Positions 9,280-19,511 of a stretch of 64,000 nucleotides of DNA are shown here, piece after piece. This DNA comes from Legionellales bacterium (GTDB lineage: Bacteria; Pseudomonadota; Gammaproteobacteria; UBA1113): positions 49,946-113,945 of the forward strand of contig PAPY01000022.1 in the NCBI GenBank assembly GCA_002709565.1, in the 5' to 3' direction. The position numbers were made by a program, and so were the translations under genes. A model generated the notes under the pieces. The model did not search any database. It had not been told where the DNA came from and worked only from the letters and a program-made list of their open reading frames with translations. The stretch's first letter is position 1; each line of letters begins with the position of its first letter.

Positions 9280-10161
9280 TTGATAGAGTCTGAATCATTT
9301 ATTGCCATCGCCGGTTGTGGTCGTAGCGGTACGACCTTAGCCGTCGATCTAATAGGGTGTCACCCTGAAATATCGCCAGTGTATGAAACAGATTTTGTGA
9401 TCACGGTTGCAGGGATATTATTTGCTGAAACACCTGCCCCAATGGCAGAACAAGTGGCGCAGATCACTGCTTTAATGTCCAAATGGTCTGAGAATCTACC
9501 TAAGCGCCCGCACAACAAAAGAGACTATGAAAAATACCTCCATGGTCCCCATTATATTGTTTTCAGTCGGGACTTTGTTTTGGCGACCACAGTGCAGTTC
9601 ACCCAGGCACTCATGCAGCCAAACCCAAATACGGCGGCGTTATTTCATCATTTTGTTATGACCTTGTTTCGCGAGCATGCGCGACAAGATCATAAACCAA
9701 AGTGGGTGAACAAAACACCGACCTATATGTTTAGTTTGCCCGCATTCAAGATTTTATTTCCTGGTTTTCGTTTAATTCATTGTATACGTGATCCACGGGA
9801 TGTGGCGCGTTCGATTTTAGCAGTTCCCTGGGGGCCTAAGACTTTTGCCGAGGGGCTGGATTATTGGTTGCGAAATATTCATTGCGGACAAGCCTTTCAA
9901 CAGCAATATCCTGATGATTATTTAGAAGTTCATTATGAGAATATAATTCGCTCACCACAGCGGGAGCTTGATCGTATATTCGCTTGGTTAGGTGAGAGTG
10001 AAGTGGGCGATACGGTCGTCGCTGAGTGCTTGGCTAGGGGGCTTATATTTGATGACACCCATGTGGCGAAATGGCGTGGTAAGTTGAGCGCTGAAGAAAC
10101 GGCTTTAGTCAGCGCTAAACTGCAACCACAATTGCGAGCGTTTGACTACCCGTTAGAATAA
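9280..10161 (+). CDS. Sulfotransferase family protein
   Basis: 293-aa cytoplasmic protein with the two PAPS-binding signatures of sulfotransferases: the 5'-phosphosulfate loop GCGRSGTT at residues about 12-19 and the 3'-phosphate motif RDPRDVARSI near residue 170. It would move sulfate from PAPS to a carbohydrate, lipid or protein acceptor; the acceptor cannot be read from sequence. The start is TTG at 9280, supported by GGAG seven bases upstream and by the P-loop following directly. It is the only plus-strand gene in a long minus-strand operon block and overlaps the lptE 3' end by 16 bases. This suggests insertion by horizontal transfer into the conserved lptE-holA junction. Confidence 0.85.
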   Translation: MIESESFIAIAGCGRSGTTLAVDLIGCHPEISPVYETDFVITVAGILFAETPAPMAEQVAQITALMSKWSENLPKRPHNKRDYEKYLHGPHYIVFSRDFVLATTVQFTQALMQPNPNTAALFHHFVMTLFREHARQDHKPKWVNKTPTYMFSLPAFKILFPGFRLIHCIRDPRDVARSILAVPWGPKTFAEGLDYWLRNIHCGQAFQQQYPDDYLEVHYENIIRSPQRELDRIFAWLGESEVGDTVVAECLARGLIFDDTHVAKWRGKLSAEETALVSAKLQPQLRAFDYPLE

Positions 10162-10700
10162 GGTTTGGGCGGGTGCTTTTTGCTATATTGTCCACGTACG
10201 GCTTTAGCAACGGCAGGTGAGCCCAATTGCGTTAAGATCTGAAACGCTGCATCCCGTTGCATTTCTTTTTGGAGTTTTTCTGTTTCAATACCCATACTCA
10301 AGACTTGGTTTTCGTTAACCATATAGTTGCGACTCGTATTGATGGTATTGGGGCCATAAATAACTTTGCCATCAGAGCCAAGGATTTCAAAGTTGACGCT
10401 ATAGTGCATCGTATACATTTTTGTTGTGGAGCTGGCGCTTTCGCTCAGGGTATTATTGCGGATAGCAGCATTAAAAATCTTTAATGTCACTGGTGCTTCG
10501 TCTGTGGGTTCTAGAATGCGTACTCCTGCCTGCGAAAGCATCTGTTCAAGTTGTATGGTTAACACGCCATAAGGTGCTGAGCTATTGATAGCTAAACGCT
10601 GCATTTGGGGAGGGATATTTTGTGTGCCCCGTAGTTGAAAACCACAAGCACTTAATAATAAACAGGTAGCAATAACAACAGCAACTCGACGCAATAACAC
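10146..10700 (-). CDS. lptE: LPS-assembly lipoprotein LptE
   Basis: 184-aa outer-membrane lipoprotein that plugs the LptD barrel and helps place lipopolysaccharide on the cell surface. The N-terminus has a signal sequence with lipobox LLSAC followed by GFQLRG, the hallmark start of mature LptE. I chose GTG at 10700, two bases behind the leuS stop and preceded by GGAG with ideal spacing; an in-frame ATG at 10742 would add 14 residues inside leuS without such a site. The leuS-lptE order is the usual one. Confidence 0.9.
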   Translation of the reverse strand: MLLRRVAVVIATCLLLSACGFQLRGTQNIPPQMQRLAINSSAPYGVLTIQLEQMLSQAGVRILEPTDEAPVTLKIFNAAIRNNTLSESASSTTKMYTMHYSVNFEILGSDGKVIYGPNTINTSRNYMVNENQVLSMGIETEKLQKEMQRDAAFQILTQLGSPAVAKAVRGQYSKKHPPKPYSNG

Positions 10701-10701
10701 G

Positions 10702-13209
10702 TTACGCTCCAACCACGAGATTAACCAGCTTGCCCGGTACATAGATGAATTTTTTCAAGTTTTTGCCGTCCAGATGCTTTTGGATGGCTTCATCTGCCAG
10801 GGCAATGGCTTGGATTTGATCTTCCGGCGCATCGACGGGGACAGCGATATTGCTACGCAATTTACCATTAACTTGCACGACTAATTTTAAGGCATCTTGC
10901 TTCAACGCTTCATTAGCGACTTTGGGCCATTTGCCAGTTAAGATGTTGTCGCCGAACTGTAACGATCGCCATAATGCGTGACTAATATGGGGAGTAATTG
11001 GAGCCAGTACCCGCAAAATAATACTGAGTCCTTCATGGATGACGTGGTCTTGTTCATCCATTTGAGATTTGATTTTGTCAGCGTCATGGGTGGTGGCAAC
11101 ATCTTCTAGAATGTTGAGGAGTTTCATTGAGCCTGAAACCACCGTATTAAATTGCAGCCGCTCATAGTCATAATTGATTTGTTTTAAGATCTGGTGAACG
11201 TTGCGTCTAGCATCGCGGACAGTCTCGTTGGCACTCGACCAATCTATCCCATCAGCTAAGCCATTTTGCCGATTACGGTTGTATTCCTTGAGGTGACGAT
11301 GATCATGAGCAAAGCTCCACAAACGCTTCAAGAAACGATTCGCACCTTGCACACCGGCGTCAGACCACTCAAGGGATTGTTCTGGTGGGGCGGCAAAGAG
11401 TGAAAACAATCGTACCGTATCTGCACCATATTCCTCGATAAGAGGCGTTGGGGCGACAGTATTGCCCTTTGATTTAGACATTTTCGCGCCGTCTTTTAAT
11501 ACCATGCCTTGGGTCAATAAGCGGGCAAATGGTTCATCCGAATTGAGTAGACCCTCATCACGCAAAAGTTTATGGAAAAAACGCGCATAGAGTAAATGCA
11601 TCACCGCATGCTCAATACCACCAACGTATTGATCCATTGGGCACCAGTATTTGGCGCGGTCATCCAGCATAGCCTTGTCTTGGTTATAACTGCAATAACG
11701 GGTGTAATACCAAGAGGATTCAACAAAGGTATCAAAGGTATCGGTTTCGCGTTTGGCCGCTGCACCACAATGGGGGCAGGTAGTTTCATAAAAACTCGGA
11801 TCAGATTTCAATGGGTTCAAGCTTTTTTCGAAGCTAACATCTTCTGGTAATACCACCGGTAGTTGATCGTCCGGTACAGCCACGTCGCCACAGCTGGGGC
11901 AATCAATCATGGGGATCGGTGTCCCCCAATAACGTTGTCGTGAGACACCCCAGTCACGCAGACGGTAATGTACCACACGTTTGCAATGGTGATGTTGTTC
12001 GAGATAGTTAGCAATGGCATCAGTGGCGGCATCATAATCCAGGCCATCGAACTCGCCAGAATTCATGAGTTTGCCTTTTTCGCCATAAGCAGCTTTGCTG
12101 AAATCCCAATCTTGGCCGTCATTAGGCACAATGACTTGTTTGATAGGTAGGCCATACACCGTCGCAAATTCAAAATCCCGTTGGTCATGGGCAGGAACAC
12201 TCATCACCGCACCAGAACCGTATTCCATCAACACAAAGTTTGCGACCCAAATCGGTAATTCATCACCAGTGATGGGATGAATAGCCTTAAAACCGGTATC
12301 CACGCCTTTTTTCTCGATAGTGGCCATCTCGGCTTCGGCAACTTTGATTTTATTGCATTCTGCCAAAAAGTCTTGCATAGCAGGGGAATTTTTAGCAGCA
12401 AGTTTCGCTAAAGGATGTTGTGGCGCGACGGCGAGATAGGTACAACCTAATAACGTGTCTAAGCGCGTCGTGAAAATATTGATCGGCGCTTGTCCGTCAT
12501 TAACATCAAACCGCACGTCTACACCATGGGAACGGCCAATCCAATTTTTTTGCATTGTACGTACTTGCTCAGGCCAGCCAGTTAAATTATCCAGGCTATC
12601 AACTAATTCATCGGCATATGCCGTGATTTTGATAAACCATTGGGGGATTTCTCGGCGTTCTACTTCAGCACCAGAGCGCCAACCGCGGCCATCGATGACT
12701 TGTTCATTAGCGAGTACGGTATTATCAACAGGGTCCCAGTTGACGATGGATTTTTTTTTGTAGACCAAGCCTTTTTCGAAGAGCTTAGTGAACAACCACT
12801 GCTCCCAACGGTAATAGTCAGGATCACAGGTAGCAAACTCCCGATGCCAATCATAGGCGAGGCCTAGGCGTTTGAATTGTTCACGCATGGCATTGATATT
12901 TTTACGGGTCCATTCCGCGGGGGCAACCTTGTGTTGAATGGCGGCATTTTCGGCGGGTAAGCCAAAGGCATCCCACCCAATGGGATGGAGCACATTTTTG
13001 CCTAACATTCGTTGGTAACGGGCAATCACATCACCGAGGCTATAATTGCGCACATGGCCCATATGCAGCTGACCGCTGGGATAGGGGAACATGGAGGAGC
13101 AATAGAACTTCTCTTTGCTCAGATCCTCGGTGGCTTTAAATGTGTTTTGTTCATCCCAATAGGTTTGGGCTGCTGCCTCAACGGCACTTGAGTCGTATGT
13201 TTTGTCCAT
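10702..13209 (-). CDS. leuS: Leucyl-tRNA synthetase
   Basis: 835-aa class I aminoacyl-tRNA synthetase charging tRNA-Leu. The HIGH-type motif is HMGH in [19 protein letters not shown] near residue 50. The KMSKS motif appears as KMSKSKGN near residue 580. The CP1 editing domain lies between (TTRLDTLLG near 248), and two zinc-like Cys pairs occur in DCPSCGD and TCPHCGA. The anticodon-binding domain and C-terminal domain are complete. It starts the leuS-lptE operon. The 84 bases up to dabA must hold its promoter or allow readthrough. Confidence 0.97.
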   Translation of the reverse strand: MDKTYDSSAVEAAAQTYWDEQNTFKATEDLSKEKFYCSSMFPYPSGQLHMGHVRNYSLGDVIARYQRMLGKNVLHPIGWDAFGLPAENAAIQHKVAPAEWTRKNINAMREQFKRLGLAYDWHREFATCDPDYYRWEQWLFTKLFEKGLVYKKKSIVNWDPVDNTVLANEQVIDGRGWRSGAEVERREIPQWFIKITAYADELVDSLDNLTGWPEQVRTMQKNWIGRSHGVDVRFDVNDGQAPINIFTTRLDTLLGCTYLAVAPQHPLAKLAAKNSPAMQDFLAECNKIKVAEAEMATIEKKGVDTGFKAIHPITGDELPIWVANFVLMEYGSGAVMSVPAHDQRDFEFATVYGLPIKQVIVPNDGQDWDFSKAAYGEKGKLMNSGEFDGLDYDAATDAIANYLEQHHHCKRVVHYRLRDWGVSRQRYWGTPIPMIDCPSCGDVAVPDDQLPVVLPEDVSFEKSLNPLKSDPSFYETTCPHCGAAAKRETDTFDTFVESSWYYTRYCSYNQDKAMLDDRAKYWCPMDQYVGGIEHAVMHLLYARFFHKLLRDEGLLNSDEPFARLLTQGMVLKDGAKMSKSKGNTVAPTPLIEEYGADTVRLFSLFAAPPEQSLEWSDAGVQGANRFLKRLWSFAHDHRHLKEYNRNRQNGLADGIDWSSANETVRDARRNVHQILKQINYDYERLQFNTVVSGSMKLLNILEDVATTHDADKIKSQMDEQDHVIHEGLSIILRVLAPITPHISHALWRSLQFGDNILTGKWPKVANEALKQDALKLVVQVNGKLRSNIAVPVDAPEDQIQAIALADEAIQKHLDGKNLKKFIYVPGKLVNLVVGA

Positions 13210-13293
13210 CGTGAGTTCAAACTGTTGTCAATTATTGCGCTAGGATACACCGATAGGGGGGATTTTGAAAGAGGCAACAACACGATAGGTTGA

Positions 13294-15735
13294 TCAGCGA
13301 TTCCCGCTGGAAGCCGTGAATGGCATGACATTTTCTAATCTGTCCAAAAAAAGCCACTTGCCTTGGATAAGCTGTTTGAGCTTCGGCAATTTAGCCAGTG
13401 TGGCATCAAGCGTTGTCTGGGAGCAGTCCACGATGACTTGCAAACGCACAGGGGTGTGCAGCAGGGTATCGTTGAAGCGGAGACTTTGTTCGGGCAGGCC
13501 AAATTTAAGATCACTGCTGTTGCCCTCCATGACCCCAACGTTAGGAATAACATTATGAATGGCTTTGTTACCACTGCTGTAGTTTTTGCCGTCGACAGCG
13601 GAAAAGTAATATTGCATATTGATCCAATGGGCGACAATGACAGGGCCTTGGAGAATATTAAACAGCGTGTTGCCATCGGGATCACTGTGCTCGTCATAGG
13701 AATGCAAAAACACCCGACGCTTGAGATCGATTTGGCAAGTGAGTACTCTATCAGCGATGATCATCGCAGCATTATTGGCTAACCCAAGTTCCGGAACGAG
13801 CTCTGCCCAGTCAGTACTACGTGTGAGTGCAGAGCCACGGATGGGCATCAGCTTTTCGGTTTCGGTGGCGAGTTGTTGACAAGCCCTGAGTGTTGCCTGC
13901 TTTACTGTCTGGAGAATATTTTGTTGAGGTTCAGCGATATCCGCAGTGGTAGGTGACCAATGGACGGTGTTAGTCGTTGTTTCATGACAGGCTGCGACAA
14001 AAACTGTCTCGGGATTATGTAATAATCCTGCGTCAATGAGCTGTTGTTTAATGACTGGTGTATTTAATAAGGCACAGGCAATTAACGCATTACTGTAGCC
14101 TGAATTGCCGCCGCAAGCACCACAGTCGAGGGTGGCGTTGAAGGGATTATTGGTGGTTGATGCGCTGTGGCCACATAAGACGACGACGGGAGCAGATAAG
14201 CTATGGCCGATATCCTGTAAAAATTGACTTGCCGCTGTGTAACAGGCGTCAAAACCGAGCTGCTCGATGATACCTTGGGCATCTGGCATAGTAGCGTCTA
14301 AGGACGACGCTTTCGTTTGTGGCGTGAGGAAACGAGTCAGATGATGCAAATAATTTTTGTAGAGCAACATGATACTATTCCAAAGCCCAATCATTTCGAA
14401 CAACACAAATGGAGCTAGTATGCCTTTACGGGATTTAGCAACAATACGCTGTAAGCCATCACAGAGCAGGGTAAGATAGCCTTTGCAGGCAGTTGTCAGT
14501 TGTAATTGCTGTGCTGGGCTTAGCAAGGCAGGGCACTGACACGTGATGCTGTCTTGGTTTGGATCATCGAGATACAGGGTAATGCCAAAGAATCCTGCAT
14601 AGCCAAGAGTACGGTAGTTGCCAGACGCCTCGATGGCGCGGCGTAGTGGCTCTGAGCGGGGGTCGATGCACAATACCCACTCGGCTTCAGTATCTTGTGG
14701 GTATTGGGTAGTTGCTAGTGCTGCAGTTTGTAACTGTTGTTGAAGCTCACTGTGATATTGAATTTCACTGGCACGCTGCCATAACCAACAATAAGCCATT
14801 GTATCTACACTGAGTTGGGCTAACTTACCAGGAGCAGATTGGTTTTCTGCGATAAAGGTTTGCCAACAGGTTGTTGCACTCAGTAACGGCACGTTTTGCA
14901 TGTGTGCGTTGATGCTGGTTTCTACTTCAGCGTAAGGTTTAAGTTTGTTATGTGCATGCCAATGCAGCTCATGGGCTAACCAAAGGGCAATGAGATCGGC
15001 AATGCTAGCCGGTTGATTTGCCCACGGATTATCTGCGTAGGCATTTTGCCATTTAATGTAACCAGCCCAACCCTTTAATTGCCACAATATATCATTGATA
15101 TAACGTTGATAATGGGTCTCAGGAATACCCAGATGTTGCAGCGCTTGGGCAATATAGTCCAGCGTATCTGTCGCTGTTATCGGTATTTGTAATCCCTGAC
15201 CAATATGGTGTTGCCAAGATGAAAACAAACCAGGATTATCGGCGTCAGTAACGGAGTTGTCAGAAAAATAAGCCATAATCCATTTGATGCAGCGTTTTTG
15301 CGTAAGGGCAAACAGATTATCATAACAGTTAGGCTGAACATGTTTACTGAGTAATGACACGCTGGCGCGTTGTTGGCGGTATTGTTCGCAAGTGTCTATG
15401 ATTTGCTGTTGCCAATATGTATCAGTCAGAAACTCATAAAGCCACTGAGACAACATATGTTTATCGACATCTTCTAGATGAGTTGTGGTATCGGTTAAGA
15501 ATTCGCTGATAGCGCTAGCTAAATGGGATTCAGTGATGAGACCGGTTTGCTGTTGCTGAAATAGTTCCGTCAGTGACTGTGTCAGAGGGATACCTGCATA
15601 ACGACTTATTTCACGATTGGCATCATCAATACTGAGCCTAGTCAAATCCTCCAACGGGTTGACAGCAACAGATTGCTGCAGAGGCCAAACCAGTGGTAGT
15701 AGAGAGGCGGCGTTATCAATAATGGTCGCTAGCAT
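13294..15735 (-). CDS. dabA: Inorganic carbon transporter subunit DabA (DUF2309)
   Basis: 813-aa member of the DabA/UPF0753 family. DabA is a peripheral, carbonic-anhydrase-like zinc protein that works with the membrane subunit DabB to take up CO2 and trap it as bicarbonate. The zinc ligands known from Halothiobacillus DabA have counterparts: Cys356 and Asp358 in VLCIDPRSEP, His523 in VVLCGHSAS and Cys538 in LDCGACGG, with the same Cys-x-Asp and 15-residue His-Cys spacing. It starts six bases behind dabB, so the two form one operon. In heterotrophs the pair supports growth at low CO2. The divergent LysR gene upstream is the likely regulator. Confidence 0.92.
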   Translation of the reverse strand: MLATIIDNAASLLPLVWPLQQSVAVNPLEDLTRLSIDDANREISRYAGIPLTQSLTELFQQQQTGLITESHLASAISEFLTDTTTHLEDVDKHMLSQWLYEFLTDTYWQQQIIDTCEQYRQQRASVSLLSKHVQPNCYDNLFALTQKRCIKWIMAYFSDNSVTDADNPGLFSSWQHHIGQGLQIPITATDTLDYIAQALQHLGIPETHYQRYINDILWQLKGWAGYIKWQNAYADNPWANQPASIADLIALWLAHELHWHAHNKLKPYAEVETSINAHMQNVPLLSATTCWQTFIAENQSAPGKLAQLSVDTMAYCWLWQRASEIQYHSELQQQLQTAALATTQYPQDTEAEWVLCIDPRSEPLRRAIEASGNYRTLGYAGFFGITLYLDDPNQDSITCQCPALLSPAQQLQLTTACKGYLTLLCDGLQRIVAKSRKGILAPFVLFEMIGLWNSIMLLYKNYLHHLTRFLTPQTKASSLDATMPDAQGIIEQLGFDACYTAASQFLQDIGHSLSAPVVVLCGHSASTTNNPFNATLDCGACGGNSGYSNALIACALLNTPVIKQQLIDAGLLHNPETVFVAACHETTTNTVHWSPTTADIAEPQQNILQTVKQATLRACQQLATETEKLMPIRGSALTRSTDWAELVPELGLANNAAMIIADRVLTCQIDLKRRVFLHSYDEHSDPDGNTLFNILQGPVIVAHWINMQYYFSAVDGKNYSSGNKAIHNVIPNVGVMEGNSSDLKFGLPEQSLRFNDTLLHTPVRLQVIVDCSQTTLDATLAKLPKLKQLIQGKWLFLDRLENVMPFTASSGNR

Positions 15736-15741
15736 AATTTA

Positions 15742-17982
15742 TCATCCTACGAATTGGGTTATTGTATTCAGGGCATACGTTGGCGCAAGTCCATTGATGA
15801 GATTAATCGTGATGGCAGTTAGTACCAATATGTGAGTAGAGGGTGATAATTTTGCCGCATGCTGTCTCAGTGCCCGTGGGTTAAAAATAGTTTTTTGCAG
15901 GCAATTTAGTACCGCAAGGGAAATGAACAATACAGTGACGGGCAGCAATATCATGGCAAGCGGGGCTTTGGCTATTAGCATTTGCATCAATAAAATCTCA
16001 GTCATGAAGCTACTGGTGCCAGGCAAGCCGATGAATACTATTAAGATAACACTCAGGTAAAAATGACACCACGGTAAACGGTTAAATACCAAACTGGTAC
16101 GGGCTTTTTGAGGGTTGGAGCGTGCCCGCAACAACAATACCATGGCAATGAGCACGGGCACAGCAGAACATAACTGGAATAAGCCAATCACCTCACCGGC
16201 GCTGCCGTAGCAGAATGCCACATTGACGATAGTTAAGGTAAAGAGTGCTAGGCTCGTGAGGAGGCTTTCGAGGGTTTGGCGACGATTAGCAATGATGGCG
16301 ACAATAATCATTACGGATAATAAGCCATAGCTGATGAGGGTGTATTTTTGCAGGTGATTTTCGGTACTTAGATATACGATGCAGAACAATGAAACGATAG
16401 CATAAGCAATTAATAGCAGTGTACGGGAGTGACGTGGCAGCACTTCAAGTATGCGGATAAGCCAATCACCGAGTTGGCGCACGGGATTGATAAGGATTTG
16501 ACGAAAATACCATTCTACGTCTAATTTGTTATAGCCATGACGATAGGTGACTGCTGATAGTCGGGGACTACATTGTGATTTGATGAAGTGACTAGCTAAG
16601 ATAATCATTAGTGTGGCGGCCATTGCAGCTATCAAGACAAACGGTGTCAAAGTGAATCGTGCTCGCTCAACAATGGCATCGCTAAATAAGGTGATGGTGA
16701 ATGATAGGGCCAGTAGATAAGCGCAAAATAAACCAATTACCACCAAGCTAAGGCCGATGCGTTGGGGTATTGAATCAACATAGCATTGCTGTAATAGGCT
16801 ATAGAGCGAGATCCCCATAAAGAGCCAAATGACGGCCGATAACTGGTTAGCTAGTGCTGTATTTTCGCTTATTAACAACGTAATAATTATGGTTAATAAA
16901 GACAGTATGGCAGCGAAATATTTTGCGCCAGGTTTGGTGGTGGGCGCAGTAGCACGATTGGCGGTTTTGAGGCTGGTGCCAGCATTTAAAAATAAACACG
17001 CTTTATACAAACCGTGGGCAATCAAATGAAAGACGGCTGAGGCGAAACAACCCAGACCGCATTGCATCACCATATACCCCATTTGGCCCATGGTGGAGTA
17101 GGCCAGTCGCTTTTTTGTATCCACTTGACTCTGCATAAACCATTGACCACAAACAGCGGTGACTAAACCTGTGATGAAAACAAGATCCATAACCCAGACT
17201 ATGCTGATATAACTGGCACTCATCCGTGCCAGCAACAAGCCACCAGCGTTAATAACACCAGCATGCATCATGGCCGAGACTGGGGTAGGCGTTTCCATCG
17301 TGTCTGGCAGCCAGATATGAAATGGAAACTGTGCAGACTTGGTCATCATGGCAATAAATACCAATAATACAATTAGGCTAATGACGTTGCCGGATTGTTG
17401 GGCCAGTACGGCAAAATCACTGGAGTGATAAAAGTATTCTGCCAGGATTACGGCAATTAAGAAGCTAACATCTCCGACCCGATTAATCATGAATTTTTTT
17501 TTCGCGGCTTGGTTGGCTTTGGCATCATAGTGGTAGTGGTTAAGGAGTAGGTATAACGACATGCCAATGAATTGCCAAGCAATGAACGCCGTTAACAGAT
17601 CCCCGCTGACACACAACAGTGTTACTGCGGCACTCAGTAATGAGAGTTGACCGATAAAGCGACCTTGGTTTTGGTCACTGAGTAAATAGCGACTAGCATA
17701 ACTGTGAATATTCAAACTCAAAAAACTCACCAGGCCCAACATGACCCAGGTGAGATTATCGAAGGTAAGGTTCAAATCCAGGGTGAAGGGCTCTAGGGTA
17801 ATCAATGTGGCATTAAACGTGGTGCCTTGCTGGATGAACATCGGTAGTCCCAAGGACAGCAGAAAAATTATCAGACCAATAATTTGGCTGCAACGCGTGG
17901 CGATGAGGGGCCGTTCACGACCAATGGTAAAGGCAATAGCCGCTGATCCAAAATACGCAGCAATGATAGTCAACAAAAGCAT
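15742..17982 (-). CDS. dabB: DabB-like proton-conducting membrane subunit (NuoL/MrpA-type)
   Basis: 746-aa polytopic membrane protein of the NADH-quinone oxidoreductase subunit 5 type. The antiporter core spans about residues 60-450, with the typical PFHIWLPDTMETPTPVSAMMHAG segment seen as HIWLPDTMETPTPVSA, and a downstream conserved GQMGYM/HGLYKACLF pattern. DabB couples ion flow to DabA-driven CO2 hydration. The C-terminal ~200 residues hold further membrane segments and a second antiporter-like piece (FIGLPGTSSFMTE, reminiscent of NuoM). This makes the protein longer than the usual 500-560 residues as I remember them. First gene of the dabB-dabA operon; it has a weak ribosome-binding site. 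Confidence 0.85.
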   Translation of the reverse strand: MLLLTIIAAYFGSAAIAFTIGRERPLIATRCSQIIGLIIFLLSLGLPMFIQQGTTFNATLITLEPFTLDLNLTFDNLTWVMLGLVSFLSLNIHSYASRYLLSDQNQGRFIGQLSLLSAAVTLLCVSGDLLTAFIAWQFIGMSLYLLLNHYHYDAKANQAAKKKFMINRVGDVSFLIAVILAEYFYHSSDFAVLAQQSGNVISLIVLLVFIAMMTKSAQFPFHIWLPDTMETPTPVSAMMHAGVINAGGLLLARMSASYISIVWVMDLVFITGLVTAVCGQWFMQSQVDTKKRLAYSTMGQMGYMVMQCGLGCFASAVFHLIAHGLYKACLFLNAGTSLKTANRATAPTTKPGAKYFAAILSLLTIIITLLISENTALANQLSAVIWLFMGISLYSLLQQCYVDSIPQRIGLSLVVIGLFCAYLLALSFTITLFSDAIVERARFTLTPFVLIAAMAATLMIILASHFIKSQCSPRLSAVTYRHGYNKLDVEWYFRQILINPVRQLGDWLIRILEVLPRHSRTLLLIAYAIVSLFCIVYLSTENHLQKYTLISYGLLSVMIIVAIIANRRQTLESLLTSLALFTLTIVNVAFCYGSAGEVIGLFQLCSAVPVLIAMVLLLRARSNPQKARTSLVFNRLPWCHFYLSVILIVFIGLPGTSSFMTEILLMQMLIAKAPLAMILLPVTVLFISLAVLNCLQKTIFNPRALRQHAAKLSPSTHILVLTAITINLINGLAPTYALNTITQFVG

Positions 17983-18032
17983 TGTTCTGTATCTCTTTGA
18001 CGAATTCCAATAAGGCTATTCTTTGGAAAAAT

Positions 18033-18061
18033 TTGCATTAATTCAAATTTATTATTATATT
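18033..18061 (+). promoter_or_regulatory. Predicted promoter of the LysR gene in the dab-lysR intergenic region
   Basis: TTGCAT (18033-18038), 17-base spacer, TATATT (18056-18061). The same stretch contains two direct ATTCAAA heptamers 18 bases apart (18041-18047 and 18059-18065). They overlap the promoter and could be part of a LysR-type binding site serving both divergent transcription units. Confidence 0.5.
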
Positions 18062-18090
18062 CAAAAGCATCAGAATAAAGTGATGTGTAT

Positions 18091-18978
18091 ATGCGTGTAA
18101 CCCTACATCAATTGAACGTTTTTGCTGCAGTGGCCGCTAATCGTAGCGTTACCCTTGCTGCACGGGAAATGCATATGACCCAACCCGCGGTCTCCAATAT
18201 CATCAAACAGTTACAAATCTATTATGATTGCAGCCTTGTCGAAGTCATTGGCAGGCAGCTATCCTTGACCCAGTTTGGTGAAATCTTATACCGATACTGC
18301 CATGATATTGAACAATCCTTAAGCTCGGCTCGCTCAGAGATCAGCCTGTTGAAAGGCGGTGTCTGTGGTGAGCTGCGGGTAGCCACTGTGACCACGGCGA
18401 AGTACTTTGTGCCACGCTTATTGGGACAATTCAAACAACACAATACCGATGTGCATATTAAATTGACCGTGTGTAACCGCCAGGAGACTCTGGATCGGCT
18501 GCAGGCCAATAAAGACGATTTTGTAATCATGAGTCACCCGCCCACCTCAGCCGCGGTTGATTGTGCTGATTTTTTTGATGATGAATTGGTGGTTATTGCC
18601 CATCCTGACTTTGTGCAACAACAACCACCGGTTACCAGTCTCAAGGCTTTAGCCGAAGCACCTTGGATCATGCGTGAGCCTGGTTCTGGTACACGTTATG
18701 CGACGGAAGCAATTTTTGCGCGCTACCATTTTATCCCTCATGTAGAAATGGAAATTAGCGATAATGAAGCCATCAAGCAGGCAGTGATGGCAGGTATGGG
18801 AATTAGTGTGGTTTCGCGCCAAAGTGTTGCCAACGAAGTCGCTGATCAGCAAATTGTGATTTTGCCCATCAAGCAGTTCCCGGTATTCCATGAATGGTAC
18901 ATGGTGAAGAATGCCGGGAAAGCATTGTCACCCATTGCTGAGAAGTTTTACCATTTTGTCAGCCAAGAAAAGTCTTAA
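18091..18978 (+). CDS. LysR-family regulator (CbbR-like), likely regulator of dabBA
   Basis: 295-aa LysR-type transcription factor. The N-terminal winged helix is clear (VTLHQLNVFAAVAANRSVT, then TLAAREMHMTQPAVSNIIKQ), followed by the periplasmic-binding-protein-like effector domain (LRVATVTTAKYFVPRLL; late motif GISVVSRQSV). The sequence is closest in feel to CbbR proteins, which respond to metabolites of carbon fixation or CO2 stress. It is divergent from dabB across a ~100-base gap, the classical arrangement for a LysR regulator and its target. I prefer ATG 18091; a GTG two codons upstream (18085) is possible. Its 3' end overlaps ybeL by four bases, convergent. Confidence 0.88.
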   Translation: MRVTLHQLNVFAAVAANRSVTLAAREMHMTQPAVSNIIKQLQIYYDCSLVEVIGRQLSLTQFGEILYRYCHDIEQSLSSARSEISLLKGGVCGELRVATVTTAKYFVPRLLGQFKQHNTDVHIKLTVCNRQETLDRLQANKDDFVIMSHPPTSAAVDCADFFDDELVVIAHPDFVQQQPPVTSLKALAEAPWIMREPGSGTRYATEAIFARYHFIPHVEMEISDNEAIKQAVMAGMGISVVSRQSVANEVADQQIVILPIKQFPVFHEWYMVKNAGKALSPIAEKFYHFVSQEKS

Positions 18979-19502
18979 TCATCATCTTGATGCTTTAAGC
19001 GCTGAAACTTGCCGTGATGGCATTTAGGGCAGGGTGGAATATGGCTGATTTTATGAAAATGTAACACTTCGCCACAGTTGATGCACTCAAGGGTACCAAG
19101 GCCGGTGATTTCACCGCTATGGTATTCAGGGCCGTGATCTAATTCGTAATTAAACTCTAACAATTCCAGGGATGTTTTGTCGGCGATATCGGCGGAAATC
19201 TCTAGTAGTTTAGCTTCCACTAATTTAGCATCAAAATAAAGCCAGTCAGCGAAAAGTTTTTTGACGTTTACCATAAAGCGGGCAGCATCGACGACATCGC
19301 GACGCAGGTATTCAGCAATGGTTTCTGCTTCTTCGACCGTCAAGTGGCCAAGTTTGACAGTGGTTTCTTTGGCTTTGAGTAAGGCTTCATTAACGTGGGG
19401 TTTGGCATGTTCGCCGAATTCATTGAGAGATGCTTGCAAGTGATGCAGCATTTTTTCGTAGCCGTGGGTGAGTTTCTTGTCCGGGTCATTTTTGTCAGTC
19501 AT
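18975..19502 (-). CDS. ybeL: Zinc-ribbon protein of the YbeL family (DUF1451)
   Basis: 175-aa cytoplasmic protein. The first ~110 residues are helical and charged (GYEKMLHHLQASLNEFGEHA, VEEAETIAEYLRRDVVDAA). The C-terminus carries a zinc ribbon with two pairs: CINCGE and CPKC, preceded by the conserved HSGEITGLGTLEC. Function of YbeL is not known. It lies 9 bases downstream of lnt and may share its transcript; ybeL is also near leuS/lnt in E. coli, which supports the call. Confidence 0.88.
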   Translation of the reverse strand: MTDKNDPDKKLTHGYEKMLHHLQASLNEFGEHAKPHVNEALLKAKETTVKLGHLTVEEAETIAEYLRRDVVDAARFMVNVKKLFADWLYFDAKLVEAKLLEISADIADKTSLELLEFNYELDHGPEYHSGEITGLGTLECINCGEVLHFHKISHIPPCPKCHHGKFQRLKHQDDD

Positions 19503-19511
19503 AGCACGTCC

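Noticed and set aside
10701..10742. Upstream ATG for lptE inside leuS
   Set aside because: GTG 10700 has an ideal ribosome-binding site and gives a standard lipoprotein signal; the ATG has neither.
11596..12867. Several plus-strand reading frames inside leuS
   Set aside because: They are shadows of the leuS coding strand with no ribosome-binding site or recognisable product.
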